Source: Pseudofabraea citricarpa
Lineage: Eukaryota > Ascomycota > Leotiomycetes > Helotiales > Dermateaceae
DNA length: 64,000 nt
Assembly (NCBI GenBank): GCA_029641185.1
Contig: JAPWGK010000001.1
Coordinates: forward strand, 1,252,501-1,316,500
Reading direction: 5' to 3'
Positions within the stretch are counted from its first letter, which is position 1. Each line of letters opens with the position of its first letter. This document shows positions 34,058 to 46,300 of this stretch, one piece after another. The notes beneath the pieces are model-generated. The model saw nothing but the letters and a program-made list of their open reading frames with translations, was not told the DNA's origin and did no database searches. The position numbers were made by a program, and so were the translations under genes.

Positions 34058-35065
34058 ATGGCCTCATTCTCGCAAGTTGCCATACTCTATTTCCTGGCTG
34101 CTACCACAGCCGCGCAATATGGAGCGATACCAGCACCAGCCGGCCTTTCTCCTAGATACGTTCTGGGAGCTCTGGCACGGCTAGAAGAGAGACAAGGAGG
34201 GGGATGCGCAGCGAATGCACATTCATGTAATCCATCATATCTTCCCCGCCAACCTCTATATACAACTAACACGGCAAATTAAGGCATGGATATAAATTCC
34301 AACGCGTGCTGCCTCAACACACAATACTGCTATATCGACCCAGAGGACTCAATAAAGTGCTGTGCGATCGGCTCCATATGCGACAACGAATGCGCAGCGT
34401 CGCAATACCGATGTGGTGAGACAGCGGCGGTAGTAAGTGGGACAACGACGCTGACAGCCTCGTGCTGCGAGCGAACCTGCTCGACTGCAGGCGCATTTCT
34501 CTGCGGTAGTAACTGTTGCAATTCCGGCGCTAGCTGTTCAGATGGCCAGTGCAAAACCCCGAGCACGAGTACGATTATCGTCCAAATACCCTCGTCAACA
34601 AACGGTACTCCAGCTGAAAGAACAGGAAGTCAAGCGACGGCCGAGTCCACCACCGGTAACTCGGGACTATCCCCAGTAGCGAAAGCTGGTATAGGAGTCG
34701 GCATCTCGGTCATATTTCTGCTGATGGGTGGAGCAATCTTATGGTTCTGTATCGTTCAGCGAAGAATGATCCAGCAGAGCGAGAGTTCTTCAATAGAACC
34801 TGCGATGTCGGAAGTTACCAAAAATCGACGACCATCGACGACTCGCCAGATGAACGGCCCCCTCGGCCCCGATGCCACAAAAGGGCCGTATACCAGTGAT
34901 GATTCACAAGGGACCTCATCTATGGCTTCTAACTATGATCGAGGAGTGCCGCTGAATCCCCAGAGTCCTGGTGATATCACTGCGCCTGTCGAGCTCGAGG
35001 CTGCCACTCACAAGAAGTCTCCAAAAAGCAACGGAATTATCATTCATTGCACTGAACTTTCTTGA
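34058..35065 (+). CDS. Secreted/single-pass Cys-rich membrane protein, unknown function
   Basis: Exons 34058-34226 and 34284-35065 give 316 residues; the intron is 57 bp. The N-terminus is a signal peptide (MASFSQVAILYFLAATTAA). The ectodomain (about residues 50-146) holds around 20 Cys in CC and CxxC-like spacing, such as ACCLNTQYC, KCCAIGSICDNEC, SCCERTC and NCCNSGASC. A Ser/Thr-rich stalk comes next, then one membrane helix near 190-214 (AGIGVGISVIFLLMGGAILW) and a 100-residue cytosolic tail rich in Ser, Pro and Asn. The layout, a disulfide-rich head on a stalk with one helix, suggests a cell-surface sensor or wall-linked protein. I do not recognise a named family. The splice joins a TGC codon that completes the Cys pattern, which supports the intron. 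Confidence 0.82.
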
Positions 35066-35447
35066 GCGCTTTCTATTAAGGGATCTTCAAAGTCATATTT
35101 CTTGGCCATCACGTTCGCTAAACCCCGAACTGGATCTTGGATAGTTGGTAAAAGTCTTATTCATTCTTTTCGACTCGAACAAATTATATATCGCCAGAAA
35201 CACAAACAATGGCCTCTCGCTTTAACGCACTCTAATCAAAAGGAAACGGGAATCTCCGGACTGCCTATGCCAATGCCAATGCAGATGTATCCAACGCCTT
35301 TATCTCAGCCATAGCCAGAACTCCCCATAACCTTAGATGCCTTCAACAAAAGAAATGAAATCCAGTAGTTTTTATAACGCCGTTCTCAAGATGAAAAGCG
35401 CAATTTCAAGGACGCAGCCATCACAATCTTAATTCTCTCCTCCCCAC
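35066..35447. other. Convergent 3' intergenic region
   Basis: 382 bp between converging stops. Only 3' UTR sequence is expected here. Confidence 0.5.
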
Positions 35448-36387
35448 TCAACAATCGACAATTCCAAATGGTGTACTCTCTCTCAGGTCCGCTACCAGGT
35501 CGTCCACGCTGTTTAGGTGTCTTCCCAACAGTGCCTGTTTCTCCTCGGTTGTTTTCGTAACTTCACTCTCGCTATCTGCTCGCTTTCTGCCCCCCTCGGC
35601 CCGGTTGTTAAATGCTCCTGCAAGCTTACTTGGGCTGCGCTGTAGCATGGCTGGAATGGAAGCTGTGCCGTTTGCGCTTGGTATCGATGGGGTTTCTGGC
35701 ATCAGGTAGAAGTAAAGGAACTCGACAAGCTTCAACTTGACCTCGCGGCTAGTAGATCTCGATTTGAAGAGTGACGTAACCGTAAGTAGACCATCTAAAG
35801 TCTCGAAGGTACGAGTGTTTTGTGGTGTATCGACAAGAGCGCAGACAAGAGTTAGGAGGGTAGCAGATTGTATAGCTGGGCAGTTGACTGGTTCCATAAG
35901 ATCAAGTAGATGCTTGATAGACCATTAGCATAGGGTCTCGAGCGCAAGTAGGAGCGAGCGCAATACATACATTCATGTATAATTCTCTGGAGAACAATGA
36001 GCGCGAAGGCGGATGTAGCAACAATATACCCTGAATCAGATCCAAAGTTGATAAGATCAGGAGATCGTTGGCGCCGTCGTTACTCTTTCCCATCAAGCGA
36101 TCCAAGCAGTTGACCAATCTCAGCGCCACATTCCATTCGAAACCCTCTTGCAACTTGAAGAACTCCCTAAAGGCTGGATCCTGGCCCAGCTCCTCCAAAG
36201 CTTTTCGTGGCGGAGGTTCTTTTCCTGGATCGATAACGGATCGTCGCTTCTCGGCGGCTGTCTTGGGAGCAGACGACGAGAGACAGATCTGAGCGAGCAA
36301 GCCCTCGACCTGGCGCAATCCCTTGCGGATCTTTGCGCCGTCGTAGGACGAGAGGTTATCGAAGGACAGGGAGAGTAAAGCTTCCAT
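35448..36387 (-). CDS. CDC14: SIN-pathway component Cdc14 (Sid1-associated, septation)
   Basis: Exons 35971-36387 and 35448-35912, joined in phase 0 by a 58 bp intron, give 293 residues. This is the Cdc14 of the fission-yeast septation initiation network (Pfam Cdc14 family), not the phosphatase of the same name. In S. pombe it partners the Sid1 kinase at the spindle pole. The protein is all-helical: MEALLSLSFDNLSSYDGAKIRKGLRQVEGLLAQIC at the start, EGFEWNVALRLVNCLDRL in the middle, and EVKLKLVEFLYFYLMPETPS before a Ser/Arg-rich insert and a final VDDLVADLRESTPFG helix. A longer upstream reading in frame exists (Met at 36459), but the Met at 36387 begins the conserved part. It is divergent from the GGPP synthase gene. 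Confidence 0.9.
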
Positions 36388-37501
36388 AGTTGCGATATGT
36401 ATGTGTGTTGTTTTTAGGGAAATGGAAATGCGCTGATAAGTCAGAAAACAAAAAAACAAGAAATGAACGAGTACTGGATCTCGGGACGCGCCGCACGAAT
36501 GTTAATACATGAAAGATGAAGGGAAGAAGTTTCGGGGGAGGGAGGCGGGTGAGGAGGAGGAAGAGGAGTGGAAACTTAAAGGATAAGGGGGGGAGGAGGA
36601 GGGTCGGATTGAGTATTTGAACAGGACGACGAGGAAGTGGAGCTCAGGCTCTGAGTTGTTCTTGATCGCATCACACACACACACATTCTTTGTTTTGGCC
36701 CGCCCAAACCTTTATCAATTGGCAGGGCAACGATGCACCATTCGCAACGACAACCCAGCCAGCATCGGGCCTCAGGCGGTGTATCGCAGCAGAACTCGCC
36801 CAAAGCTGATAGCAGCCCCTGTGGTGTTTGTTGTTAAGGGTCGGGGAGGCCATAATTGTGCTCGATTGGGAAGACAGCGTCATCTTGAAACTCTTTTTGC
36901 CTGACACAGACTGGACATCATTTAACTGCACGAGAGTGGAGGGAGGGATGTGCACTTGGACGCTTATGAGCATTTTTAGGGCTCTTTTCTCCCAAGAGAT
37001 GAGATTTCCCCAGATTCTTCAGCTGGGCGAATAGGCGATCGAGCAATGTGGGAAGAGAGGGTCAGTCGATGGGTCAGCTGGGAGTGTGTGTGAGTTGTGT
37101 GTGTGATGGATGTGTGAGTCTGTGACATGTGAAGCTATGTACCGACCGGTACGCTGCCCTCCAAACGAGAGCGAACACATCGACTCAGACAGCTAAACCC
37201 CACAAGCCCCTCTTCAATCATGCTTCTGTTAGGGAATTAAAACCTTCGCTCTGGCATCTATTCAACTCGGCACACTATACATTCTTGAACATCAATTCTT
37301 GCCTCCACCGTGCGTCACCTCAGCCATCACATGCTGCATTTTCTACCGCCTGAGGTACAAGTACAGAATCGGTACCGCAGCGCAATAGCGAAGTCGACGT
37401 CATCAGCCTTGTCGATAGCCTCAAATCCTTCCACTGTAGCCTGATCGACTCCTTCTTTCCCTCCCGAGCACGCCGAGTAGCTCCTGTACAAATCTACAAC
37501 A
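36388..37501. other. Divergent promoter region (CDC14 / GGPP synthase)
   Basis: 1.1 kb shared upstream region with a purine-rich tract (36535-36600) and GTGTGT runs near 37085-37110. The small ORFs are not supported. Confidence 0.5.
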
Positions 37502-38705
37502 ATGATGTCTGCCATGTCGGAAAGCCCTCGTTCGCCCAATGCCATCCCCCCACGAACCTCCTCGACGGGCATGAGCCTGCTTAACCACACGCCATCCAAG
37601 CCCGTTTTGAAGCCTGTTGCGGAAGGCGACTGGATCAGCCAGAGGAGGAAATCTGATCATGCAAGCGCTGCCTTGCAAAATCCAGCCATGAAGACTGCGG
37701 GCGCCCCAGACCCATCCAAGTACTACAAAAACGACATGGCATTTCATGGGAAGAGCAGTTGGTCACCAGAAAAGGACAAGATTCTACTTGGGCCCTTCGA
37801 ATATCTCGAGAATAAGCCAGGCAAGGATATCCGGGCTCAGTCAATCGCAGCATTCAATGAGTGGTTGGAGGTTCCACAGAAGAGTCTGGAGATTATCACA
37901 AAGGTCATCGGCATGCTGCATACAGCGTCACTGCTAGTGGATGATGTTGAGGATTCATCACTGCTGAGGCGTGGTCTACCGGTTGCGCATAGCATCTTTG
38001 GTACGGCGCAGACCATCAACTCAGCAAACTATGTGTACTTCTGTGCTCTGCAGGAACTGCTCAAGTTGAACAACCCACAAGCTATCACCATCTATACTGA
38101 AGAATTGCTGAATTTACATCGTGGCCAAGGTATGGATCTCTTCTGGAGGGATACTTTGACGTGTCCGAGCGAGGATGACTATCTCGAGATGGTTGGAAAC
38201 AAGACGGGAGGATTGTTCAGACTAGCAGTGAAGCTGATGCAAGCGGAAAGCAAAACCTCCAAGTATGTGGAAATTCCACATCTAACCCCTTTCTGAACAA
38301 TTGTACTGATTTACAACCCGCAGAGATTGTGTGCCGCTGGTCAATCTAATTGGCATCATTTTCCAAATCACCGATGACTATCTAAATCTGTCGTCTTCGG
38401 ATATGACCGCGAACAAAGGACTGTGCGAAGATCTGACGGAGGGCAAGTTCTCGTTTCCAATCATCCATAGCATCCGCGCACGCCCAGAGAACTTACAACT
38501 CCTCAACATCCTAAAACAGAAGACTACTGATGACGAGGTCAAGAAGTATGCCGTCTCGTATATGGAAACCACTGGCTCCTTTGATTACTGCAGGAAAGTA
38601 CTCACGACGCTGATGGAGCGAGCGAGGAAGATGATTACCGAGCTAGATGAAGGTAGCAACAAAGGACGAGGCGTCTCAAAGCTATTGGATAAGATGTCTG
38701 TTTGA
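37502..38705 (+). CDS. BTS1: Geranylgeranyl diphosphate synthase
   Basis: Exons 37502-38262 and 38324-38705 give 380 residues; the intron is 61 bp. The enzyme condenses isopentenyl diphosphate with allylic diphosphates to C20 GGPP for protein prenylation, carotenoids and other isoprenoids. The first Asp-rich motif DDVED is at 147-151 with RRG just after it, and the second DDYLN is at 271-275. GKDIRAQSI near 108 is the conserved Lys/Arg region. The N-terminal 85 residues are an extension rich in Ser, Pro and Lys, common in filamentous-fungal GGPPS. A longer, fused terpene cyclase domain is absent and no cyclase or P450 lies nearby, so this looks like the primary-metabolism copy. Two adjacent ATGs start the gene; I use the first. 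Confidence 0.93.
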
Positions 38706-39103
38706 GTCGATTCTAGGTTTGCATACCTACCTATATGATTGTAAGGGCTGGGCCAGGCATTACAGGGGCGTTGGGGGACAGTTTATGATATCCTGCTCTT
38801 TTTAAAGTGGAAGCTGGTTCTTTGGATGGAAGATACGGAAAGGGAAATCTGCACATAGGCTGAGCATTGTTCGATAAGAAATATATGGTCCTCTTATGTG
38901 AGCTGAAATTGGACTTTTCCTTTATTAATTAGTACATGCACTTCATGGATTTTCCCCATGTGGAAACGCATCACTTCCTTGACCAAAAACATGCACATTT
39001 TAGTGTAGTGATTCTTTTGTGGTATCAAACTCTAGTTTTCCAAAGCTCTTCTCTCCTTTGAACCCTTACTCGCTCACTAACTCACTCAGTCGCCTACACC
39101 CAC
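38706..39103. other. Convergent 3' intergenic region
   Basis: 398 bp of 3' UTR sequence between GGPP synthase and the MFS transporter gene. Nothing else is seen. Confidence 0.5.
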
Positions 39104-41140
39104 TCACATGGCATGCACCTTAGAATCCTTCGTCCAGCGTCTAAACGTCTTTCCAAAATACCAAAATATTACGCCAGTCAAACACCACAGCGTGATGAGC
39201 GCCATATTCGTCATGATGGGTGGGATATATCCGCTCTTCTCGATCCACGGCGTGATGAACTTTGAAAATCCGTAGCCCCATACATTCTTGTTGACCGTGA
39301 TGGCGACGAAGATGGCTCCCGAGACAGGCTTGTAACTGTCGACTGCATAGGTTGAAGCGATGGCTGGGAGGGCGGCCACTTGGATGCCGGCGCAGGAGAA
39401 ACCGATAATTACGATGACCTATTGCATGTTAGATTTTTGTATGCTTCATTCCCCACTCCCCCGTTTCTCAAGGAAGAGAGATGTGTGGGTACTACTAACC
39501 TTCCAATCCCATTTTTTCTCGTACCCAACCGCCGTCACGACGTTCCCAATAATCATAATCAGCACGTACGGAACCATAGCCAGCAGTCTCATCTCGGGCT
39601 CTCGAATACCCTTATTCCGCTTCGTCAAGCGAGCCGCAATAGCATCGGATAACGGACCAGCTGTAAACAGGCCGATGAGGGCGCCTACCAAGATGGCAAA
39701 GTTAAAGAAGCCGATGGTCTGGCTGGAGAAGTTATACGGCGGTGCGGCGAAGGCCTGGGACTGCGTGAGGTTCAGAGTGAGGAAGGACGACGCCGACCAT
39801 GAGACGACGAAGGCGGCGAACTCGACGATGGGGAAGCTGAGCAGGTACCAGGGCAAGAGGAACTCCTTGATCAAATTGCCTTCGTACGGCTGCCAGAATT
39901 TGAACTGTGCCTTGCTGGGTTTGCCGCGGCCGAGCCACGGATCTTGATGCGTGTTTATATGCGAGAGATCGAGCGGCGCCTTGTTCTCAACCTGTTCAGA
40001 AGAGTTGGATTTCAGAGGTGGCGACGGGGCCGGCTGTGCGGTTTTGATGGTGGGCTCGTTGGGCAGGATGTGCTGGCGGTTATATTTTGTCTCCGGGAAG
40101 AGGAAGATACAACATATTGCACAGAGAGCTAGGACGCCTGTGTTTAACCACCAGAAAGAACGCCAGCCGAGGTGGGCGGCCATAGGTCCTGAGATTATAG
40201 GACCGACCTGTGATAAGAGAGTCAGTATATCCGGATAGGATGCGGAGATGCAAAAACTGACCATCAGAGAGCCGAAATAGAAGACGAAGTATAACGTGTT
40301 GTACTTCCCTCGCTCGTGGAGGAATTGCACATCTGCTACGATTGTTGGCTGGGCAGTTTCAGCTGGTCCTGCTCCAATGCCATTCAAACTATTCGAGAGT
40401 TTCTTAGTACGAGTTCTTAGCAGAGATCAGATTTTGAACATACACGCATGCTCCCATGAAACTGCCATACGTATTTGCCCTAGCTCGCCAGATAGAACTT
40501 CCAACACAGATCAGCGTAGAAGCTATGAGAACCGGTCTTCTTCCGAAGCATGTTTGTAACGGGACCCTAGAGGCGATAAGCAGGTGCAAACTTAGAGAGA
40601 CGTCTTCTTGGGAATTACCAGATGAAGTTGCTAAATCCTAGGACTAGAATCGCTATACCAGTGAATTGAACAACATCTGCGAGGTTTGAATCAAAGGCGA
40701 CAATGTAATCTCCGAACTAGTAAGCCAGACGATTAGTCGAGGCAAATTGTTAATAAGACAGTGGCTTTTACCATAGGAGCTAGAGCAAGAGGTCCCAATC
40801 CTTGAGCAAAAGAAACGAAGGTAGCACAAAAGATAGCCGACGCCTTCCATGCAGGACTCCAGTTCTGTTTTCCAATCAGTCTTGTCCTTGAAAGCATTGC
40901 TCCGTTGCACTCACAAGAGGATCATGCGGGTCATCACTAGGTTGAGGAACCAATACGGAATTTCCACCTTTGACAAAATGGTGTGAACCAACATCGGTCA
41001 TAATCTCTGTGCCAGGAAGAATCTCGGTATGTAATTCCTGCTCTAGCTCATGGAGAGCCTGATATAGAAGACGTCATTAGCTATTAGCAATGAAGCAGGG
41101 ATACGGGAACTGTTACCCTCTCATCGAGATTTTGATCCAT
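39104..41140 (-). CDS. MFS transporter (DHA1-like), eight exons
   Basis: Eight exons by my reading: 41117-41140, 40915-41058, 40772-40864, 40619-40716, 40444-40566, 40262-40388, 39500-40207 and 39104-39418. They give 543 residues. The first exon is 24 nt. A long cytosolic N-terminus ends with DPHDPLNWS, the motif that opens many fungal DHA1-type transporters. CFGRRPVLIASTL is loop 2-3 motif A-like, NGIGAGPAETAQPTI and YFGSLMVGPIISGP belong to helices 4-5, and a 70-residue central loop separates the two halves. Helices 7-12 run from EFLLPWYLLSFPIVEF to the C-terminal YFGKTFRRW. Such plasma-membrane proton antiporters move drugs, polyamines or small metabolites; no substrate can be inferred. 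Intron 40208-40261 (54 bp) is stop-free and in frame. Confidence 0.85.
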
Positions 41141-44100
41141 CTTGGATGATAGATATCCCAGCCAGGATCTAGCGAGCAGTCAGATGGGGATGTGCCGAAT
41201 CTTTGGGTGAATCTGAGGTTGCGATGATGAAAAAGAGACAGGATAGCAGGGAGAGGGAAGTGTATTTAAACCCTTCCAGGTAGAACTCTACCTGATAAAA
41301 CTAGACAAGCATAAAACGTGTTGAGGAGCCCTACCTTATCTGAATGCCCTGCTATTGATAGGTATGCCAGCCCCAGCCCAGGTCTTACATTATGCACAAG
41401 CCCCCCTACAGTAGCCCAGGACGCCAAAGCGACCCCACGATCACAGTGGAATCAAGAGAAGTACGGCTGGAGAAGGCACGGAAAGTACGTACGGCAGTTC
41501 AGCCATTGGATACAGGATATGTCCTCGATCCTGGTTATGTTACCCCAACTTCTTGGTGGCGCCCGCATTCCTAGGGTCGAGGGGTTTGATAATGAGGGGG
41601 GGGATTCCCTAGACGCGGGAACAACCCGATATGGTGGTTTCGTCCGTGGCAGGATGCCTCGATTCTACCAATGGCAATACAGCCGTGCTAATGCTCTTGA
41701 CATGAGTGCATATCGACATGTTGTCAATTGACGGCTGGATTGACAGCTCTCTTTGACCCAGGTTGCTATTTCCAGGTTACTGGTAGGAGCTGTCGTGTCA
41801 CATGTATGCGCGGCTGGGTCGATCCCGAATGACAGGACGAGATTAGTACAGTACTTGTTGCTGAGCCCTTTTATGGCCCTTTGTATTGTACTGTACTGAT
41901 ATACCTTGAGGCCATTCTATCGGAACAAGCTTTTCAATCTGGGGAAGCTTGTCATCTGCCGAATGTTTTTAATGGCTCGCTAGTGCTCTCTCAAGAAGAC
42001 ATTTGGGGAGGAGACATTGCCGAATCCAACTGCCGTCCTTCCCTTCTGTTGGAGGTTTTGTTTATTTGTGGGATTTTAGATAATGTGTCATGCTTAGCAT
42101 AGCGAATTTATTTTTCTCTTCTGTTGGGTGTTTATGTCCTCGGAAGTTTTTATGTTTCCGCAGGATTATAGATGTGTCATGCTTAGTCTGGCTGAGTTGG
42201 GTTGGTGACACCGTCATGACATAAGATACGTTGTTCCATTTCAGGCGCCCAGCTTTTTTTAGAGTAAGATTTCGTACGAAATTAAAAGATAGGATCGTAG
42301 AGATAAGAAGCTGTAAAATAGAATAATCTGATTAGTTGATCTGGCATTTATAAATAATCGCTTTTGGTCTTGCCTGAAAGTAGAAGATGCTTATATAGTA
42401 CTGGAAAGTACCCTGCCCCGTTAGGACAGCATTGTTGGGCTAGATGCTATTACAGTAAATAGCAAAAAAATGCTTAAATTTGTCCATGTTCCTGTAGCTA
42501 TAGAACATTAATCACGCTTATGAGGATGGCGTTCAATGGTTCCTCCATATCTAATCAAAAGACGTGTTCTGAGAAATTGTCTTTGATAAAGTTTGGCCAA
42601 TGCACTAAATGGCTTCTTTTCCCTTCGGCAAGTAGTGTAGCGATCCTTCGAAATGCTGCCGAGGAACCTCGGAAGATGCCCTCGCATCCAAGATTATCTC
42701 TATCTCATTAATTGTCTAGCATATCCACTTGTTTTGCATCAGTAACTGCTGTCAGCATGATCTTTCCATTAAGTCATTTGCGATGTGATAAAAGCATATA
42801 GTTCCGTCTTCTCATTGTCGAATAAAGCCATCTTCCCTTTCATACTTCTGTGGTATCTCCGCAGTATTTGGTTCTTTTTCTGAGTGGGCCTCGATCTTTT
42901 CGGTATACCTGGCAGCTACCTGAAGCTCGGTTCCCACCTTGAGTCTTCAGTATGACTGGTTAAACCCACACAAAGTTGTAATCTCTCTAACCATATAAAG
43001 TATACGGACCTCAATTCAAGAAAGATGAAGCTTCTGCGTTTTAGATGCTGCTGCACCTCTTTTGCTTCCAGTCTTTGCCGAGCCATCACCTCCCAATCGC
43101 TACCCTCCACCTCCACTATGACCTAGCCGTATCCATTAGCAATAGTATTACTTAGATAGTCTGATCATGTTGAGATAGCCGTCTGATATTTGGTTCATCT
43201 TGTCCTGCCCTACAACTTGTAATGTTGATGTTAAGCGAGCACGAGCAACAAGCTTAAAAGAGTTAACAGGCACGGCTTCAGTATCTCGAAAACCCAACAC
43301 GGTTAGAGTTCATTGTTGACTCTGAAATACATTGATTCATGATTCAGAGGCTCATAGTTGCGTTGCCGGTCTTCGCGTTCAGCTGCTTCTTCGAGGACGT
43401 TCATAATTTGAAAAATGCCCTCTTGTCTTTACCATTATGATAATAGTTTTGCTATACGCTAATTTTCGTTCTTCATTTTCTGAAAGACTAGTTCCTCGTC
43501 GACCCACATGGGAATTTGTCCATCTATGCTAATTTTAGATGGTAGGCATATATATAATTTCCGTGGATTTCTCGAAAAGTCGAGAGGAAAGTGAAGGCCA
43601 TTCAAAACCATTTCATTGACTGCGTGTGAAATCTATAGAGACGCTCCGAAGATGGGATGTCGTTGCGAGTGTACGCATGCCACTTCCAATTCGTTTTTTT
43701 ACATCAAAGTCTGCGACGTTCTTTGCAAGTAGCTTCGAGATCGGAATACTGCCGTTCAAAACAGAAAAGCAAACAGGAGTTTCCAACTCGTAGTGTTTGT
43801 TTTTCACATTGGCCCTTCTTTTTAAGTAACTACACATCTAGCTCATGTCCTGTATAATGGTATAGGAAAGACAAGCAGTCTTCCAAAGTCTGCTGTTGTA
43901 GGCAGTTTTCTGATGGTAGCAGCCTGAAGATAGCTTTTTGAGAAGTTCGTCTCAGCTTTAGCCTTTGTCAATTGTGTCTCGGAGTTCGAGAATTATAAAT
44001 AGATTATGCAGACCTCTGCGAGGTCATAATTGCTGTCTTCAAGTTGGAAGCGAAAGCTGCGGGTTGCTTCATTGTTTGTCTTGGAAATCAAAATTGTTAG

Positions 44101-44448
44101 ATGGTGTGAAGAGTAAGGTGTATTGTGAGATATTTACCATCAATCACTGCGAGATCACAACAAAGCTTTACTGTCGGGATGCCTGAAATTTGCCTCTAAT
44201 TTCGGGCTTATTACAACTCACTTGAGAACACTTGCTTGGTGGATACACAAAGCCTCAGCACGTCTGAATACGCAATGGGGAGAGATATACTGAACTAGCT
44301 CCGCGTTATCTAGGAAGACTTTTTCGGACATATGAAATATAGCTAGGACATCTTTTATATAAGTGAACATGTTAATAAGCTTTTCGATGCAATTCAAAAA
44401 TTTCGAAGGAAGTTAGCAATTAACATGTAGTGCAAGTTAGTTTTCGCA

Positions 44449-44466
44449 ACACCTCACATGAGGTGT
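44449..44466. repeat. 18 bp inverted repeat
   Basis: ACACCTCA and TGAGGTGT are exact inverted arms with a 2 bp centre, in the gene-empty region. Confidence 0.75.
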
Positions 44467-44743
44467 GCGAATCACTGGGTCAATTGGAAGTTCCTAGGGT
44501 GCAGTTTTGACTTATGCGACTTGAGAATTTGATTGTTAGTATTGATTGTGGGCAAGTTCTTCAACTGCCCAAAGAAAAGGGCGAAACCTCAAATATAGGA
44601 TGCTTATAAGTACCATTCTTACACAGTATGGCTTCCATTCGTAGATATCCTCATACACCAAACGTTTCTCGGTGCTTTTCTTGACATTGTAAGAATGTTG
44701 AAAGAAAGACATGCAGAAATGCATTCTTTTGACGCTGGCTGAT

Positions 44744-44765
44744 GATTTGATTTGATTTGATTTGA
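44744..44765 (+). repeat. ATTTG pentamer microsatellite
   Basis: Four consecutive ATTTG units. Confidence 0.85.
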
Positions 44766-45181
44766 CCAACAAAAAAGAACCCCCCAAAAGCAATCACCAC
44801 GCCGCCTCATGTAAGCTCTGAACTCCGACATCTGAAGCAAAGGCACTGATTTTCAAATCAAATACTCAAATGTCAAGTGACTGGGCAGATAGGAAAATGC
44901 CTTGTAAAGCTGATATATTGTTTGCCTAGGGACCTACTTAAAGTAATACTGCATGCGTTGAGAGCTATGTCGAGTAATGAGTGATGTTTGTTTCCTACTC
45001 GTAACATAAGCAAGCACCTTCAGTAGCTAAATCATTCACGATCAGCTGTGCACTTGCCATCCTAAGAGAATAAATTGAATTCTGCTATTAAAACACAACC
45101 GGTTTGGTTGCTATCGTTATTATTTATTATCCATAAAACTCCATCATCAAAAGACACCACTATACAGAATACGTTTCTTCT

Positions 45182-46300
45182 CTAATTTCCAGTTGCGGTG
45201 TTGCTTGCACTCTTGGTCAATCCAATACCCAGTCCAACTCCAAGGGCAATTGCCAAGATAATGAGTACCACAACTAACAAGCAATACCACTTTAGCTTGC
45301 GGCGGCGTCTGGCATGCTCATTTGCCTTGTTGATTTCCACATTTCCCTTGTCAACATCATCAGCAGTCTTTTGAGCATTTTGCTCAGTGTGCTCGACGAC
45401 TGGATCTTGTGCCTCAACAATTTGCGCCATGTCAGCAAACATGGAAGCAAGATCTGTCAGGGTTGCTTCAATGCGTTGGAGTTCATTGTGACGAGCACGA
45501 ACGGCGCCAAGAACTGAAGATGCTTGTCCGGATCGGTTGCCCTTGAGCTGCGGGGTTGTTAGTAGATATCATCTCAAGAATCACACCGAACCTACGGCAG
45601 TTTGGAAGACACCCTCCGAGCCCCAGTCCAATTCCGAAGCTTCCTGGACTTCTTGTTCTGTTGCTTCCGGGTTGACGATTCTATATTGTCTCGCAATCTG
45701 ATCACGGTAGCGTTGCCTATACTGCAACTCTTCTTGTTGATAACTTTGCAATTCCCGGTTAAATTCTCCCTTGAGCTGCTTGACCTGAGTGTTCTTCGTA
45801 CTCCATGACCCGTCCTTGGTTTTTGCAAGATCGGCCTCGAGAAACTTAATTTGATCTCGAATCTGGGTATTCTTCAGTTGGGTTTGGGTGACCAAGTCTT
45901 CTAACTGGGCAGATGAGTTCGCATCCGGCGAAGAAAGCGCACGCTGGTGGAAGGAAGCGATCTGTTGAATGTTTGATGTCAAGGTTCTAATTTCTGTTTT
46001 CGCAAAGCCGACGCGCTCGAGGAAGGTCTGTTGCGAAAGCGCGGTGGAGGAAGACTCCGGCATCGCGGGAGCACCGGCATTGGAGTATTGGGATGTGTTT
46101 GAATAGTTGCTGGTCTCATGCTGGAGTCCGGGTTGGGTAAGATGTGTCTATAGATTAGAAGATGGTATGTTAGCTCTCGTGTCGAGCGCATTCCCATTAT
46201 GTCAAGTAAAAGAGCTTACCCCATCTGCTTGGCCGGCCTCAGCATCAGGACCATTGCTGTATGGGTTACCACTGTACTGTTGGTATTGTGTGTACGACAT
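45182..46300 (-). CDS. SSO1: Plasma-membrane syntaxin (Qa-SNARE, Sso1 type)
   Basis: Three exons, 46220-46300, 45596-46147 and 45182-45547, joined in phase 0, give 332 residues. The protein docks exocytic vesicles at the plasma membrane with SNAP-25-type and synaptobrevin partners. It has an unstructured Gln/Tyr/Ser/Asn-rich N-terminus, an Habc three-helix region (about 60-190), the Qa-SNARE helix (about 230-290) with the zero-layer Gln258 in MAQIVEAQD, and a basic RRRRK border. One C-terminal membrane helix (about 297-321, WYCLLVVVLIILAIALGVGL) leaves a short tail. No palmitoylation or GPI sites beyond a Cys at the membrane border are visible. The YQQY-type N-terminus matches filamentous-fungal Sso1/Psy1 proteins. 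Confidence 0.93.

Larger units (their letters stand above)
41141..45181. other. 4 kb gene-empty AT-rich region
   Basis: This is the longest stretch without a supportable gene in the window. ORFs are all under 140 codons, change frame often and show no domains. It is AT-rich with scattered short repeats, such as a TTTGA pentamer run and an 18 bp inverted repeat (listed). I looked for transposase, reverse transcriptase or terminal repeats and found none. It may be a decayed element or relaxed intergenic DNA. Confidence 0.5.

Noticed and set aside
37502..41140. Terpene biosynthetic cluster (GGPP synthase beside an MFS transporter)
   Set aside because: No terpene cyclase, P450 or regulator is nearby, and the two genes converge rather than share a promoter.
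41318..41731. 137-codon ORF in the gene-empty region
   Set aside because: No domain, mixed composition and stops in other frames; likely chance.
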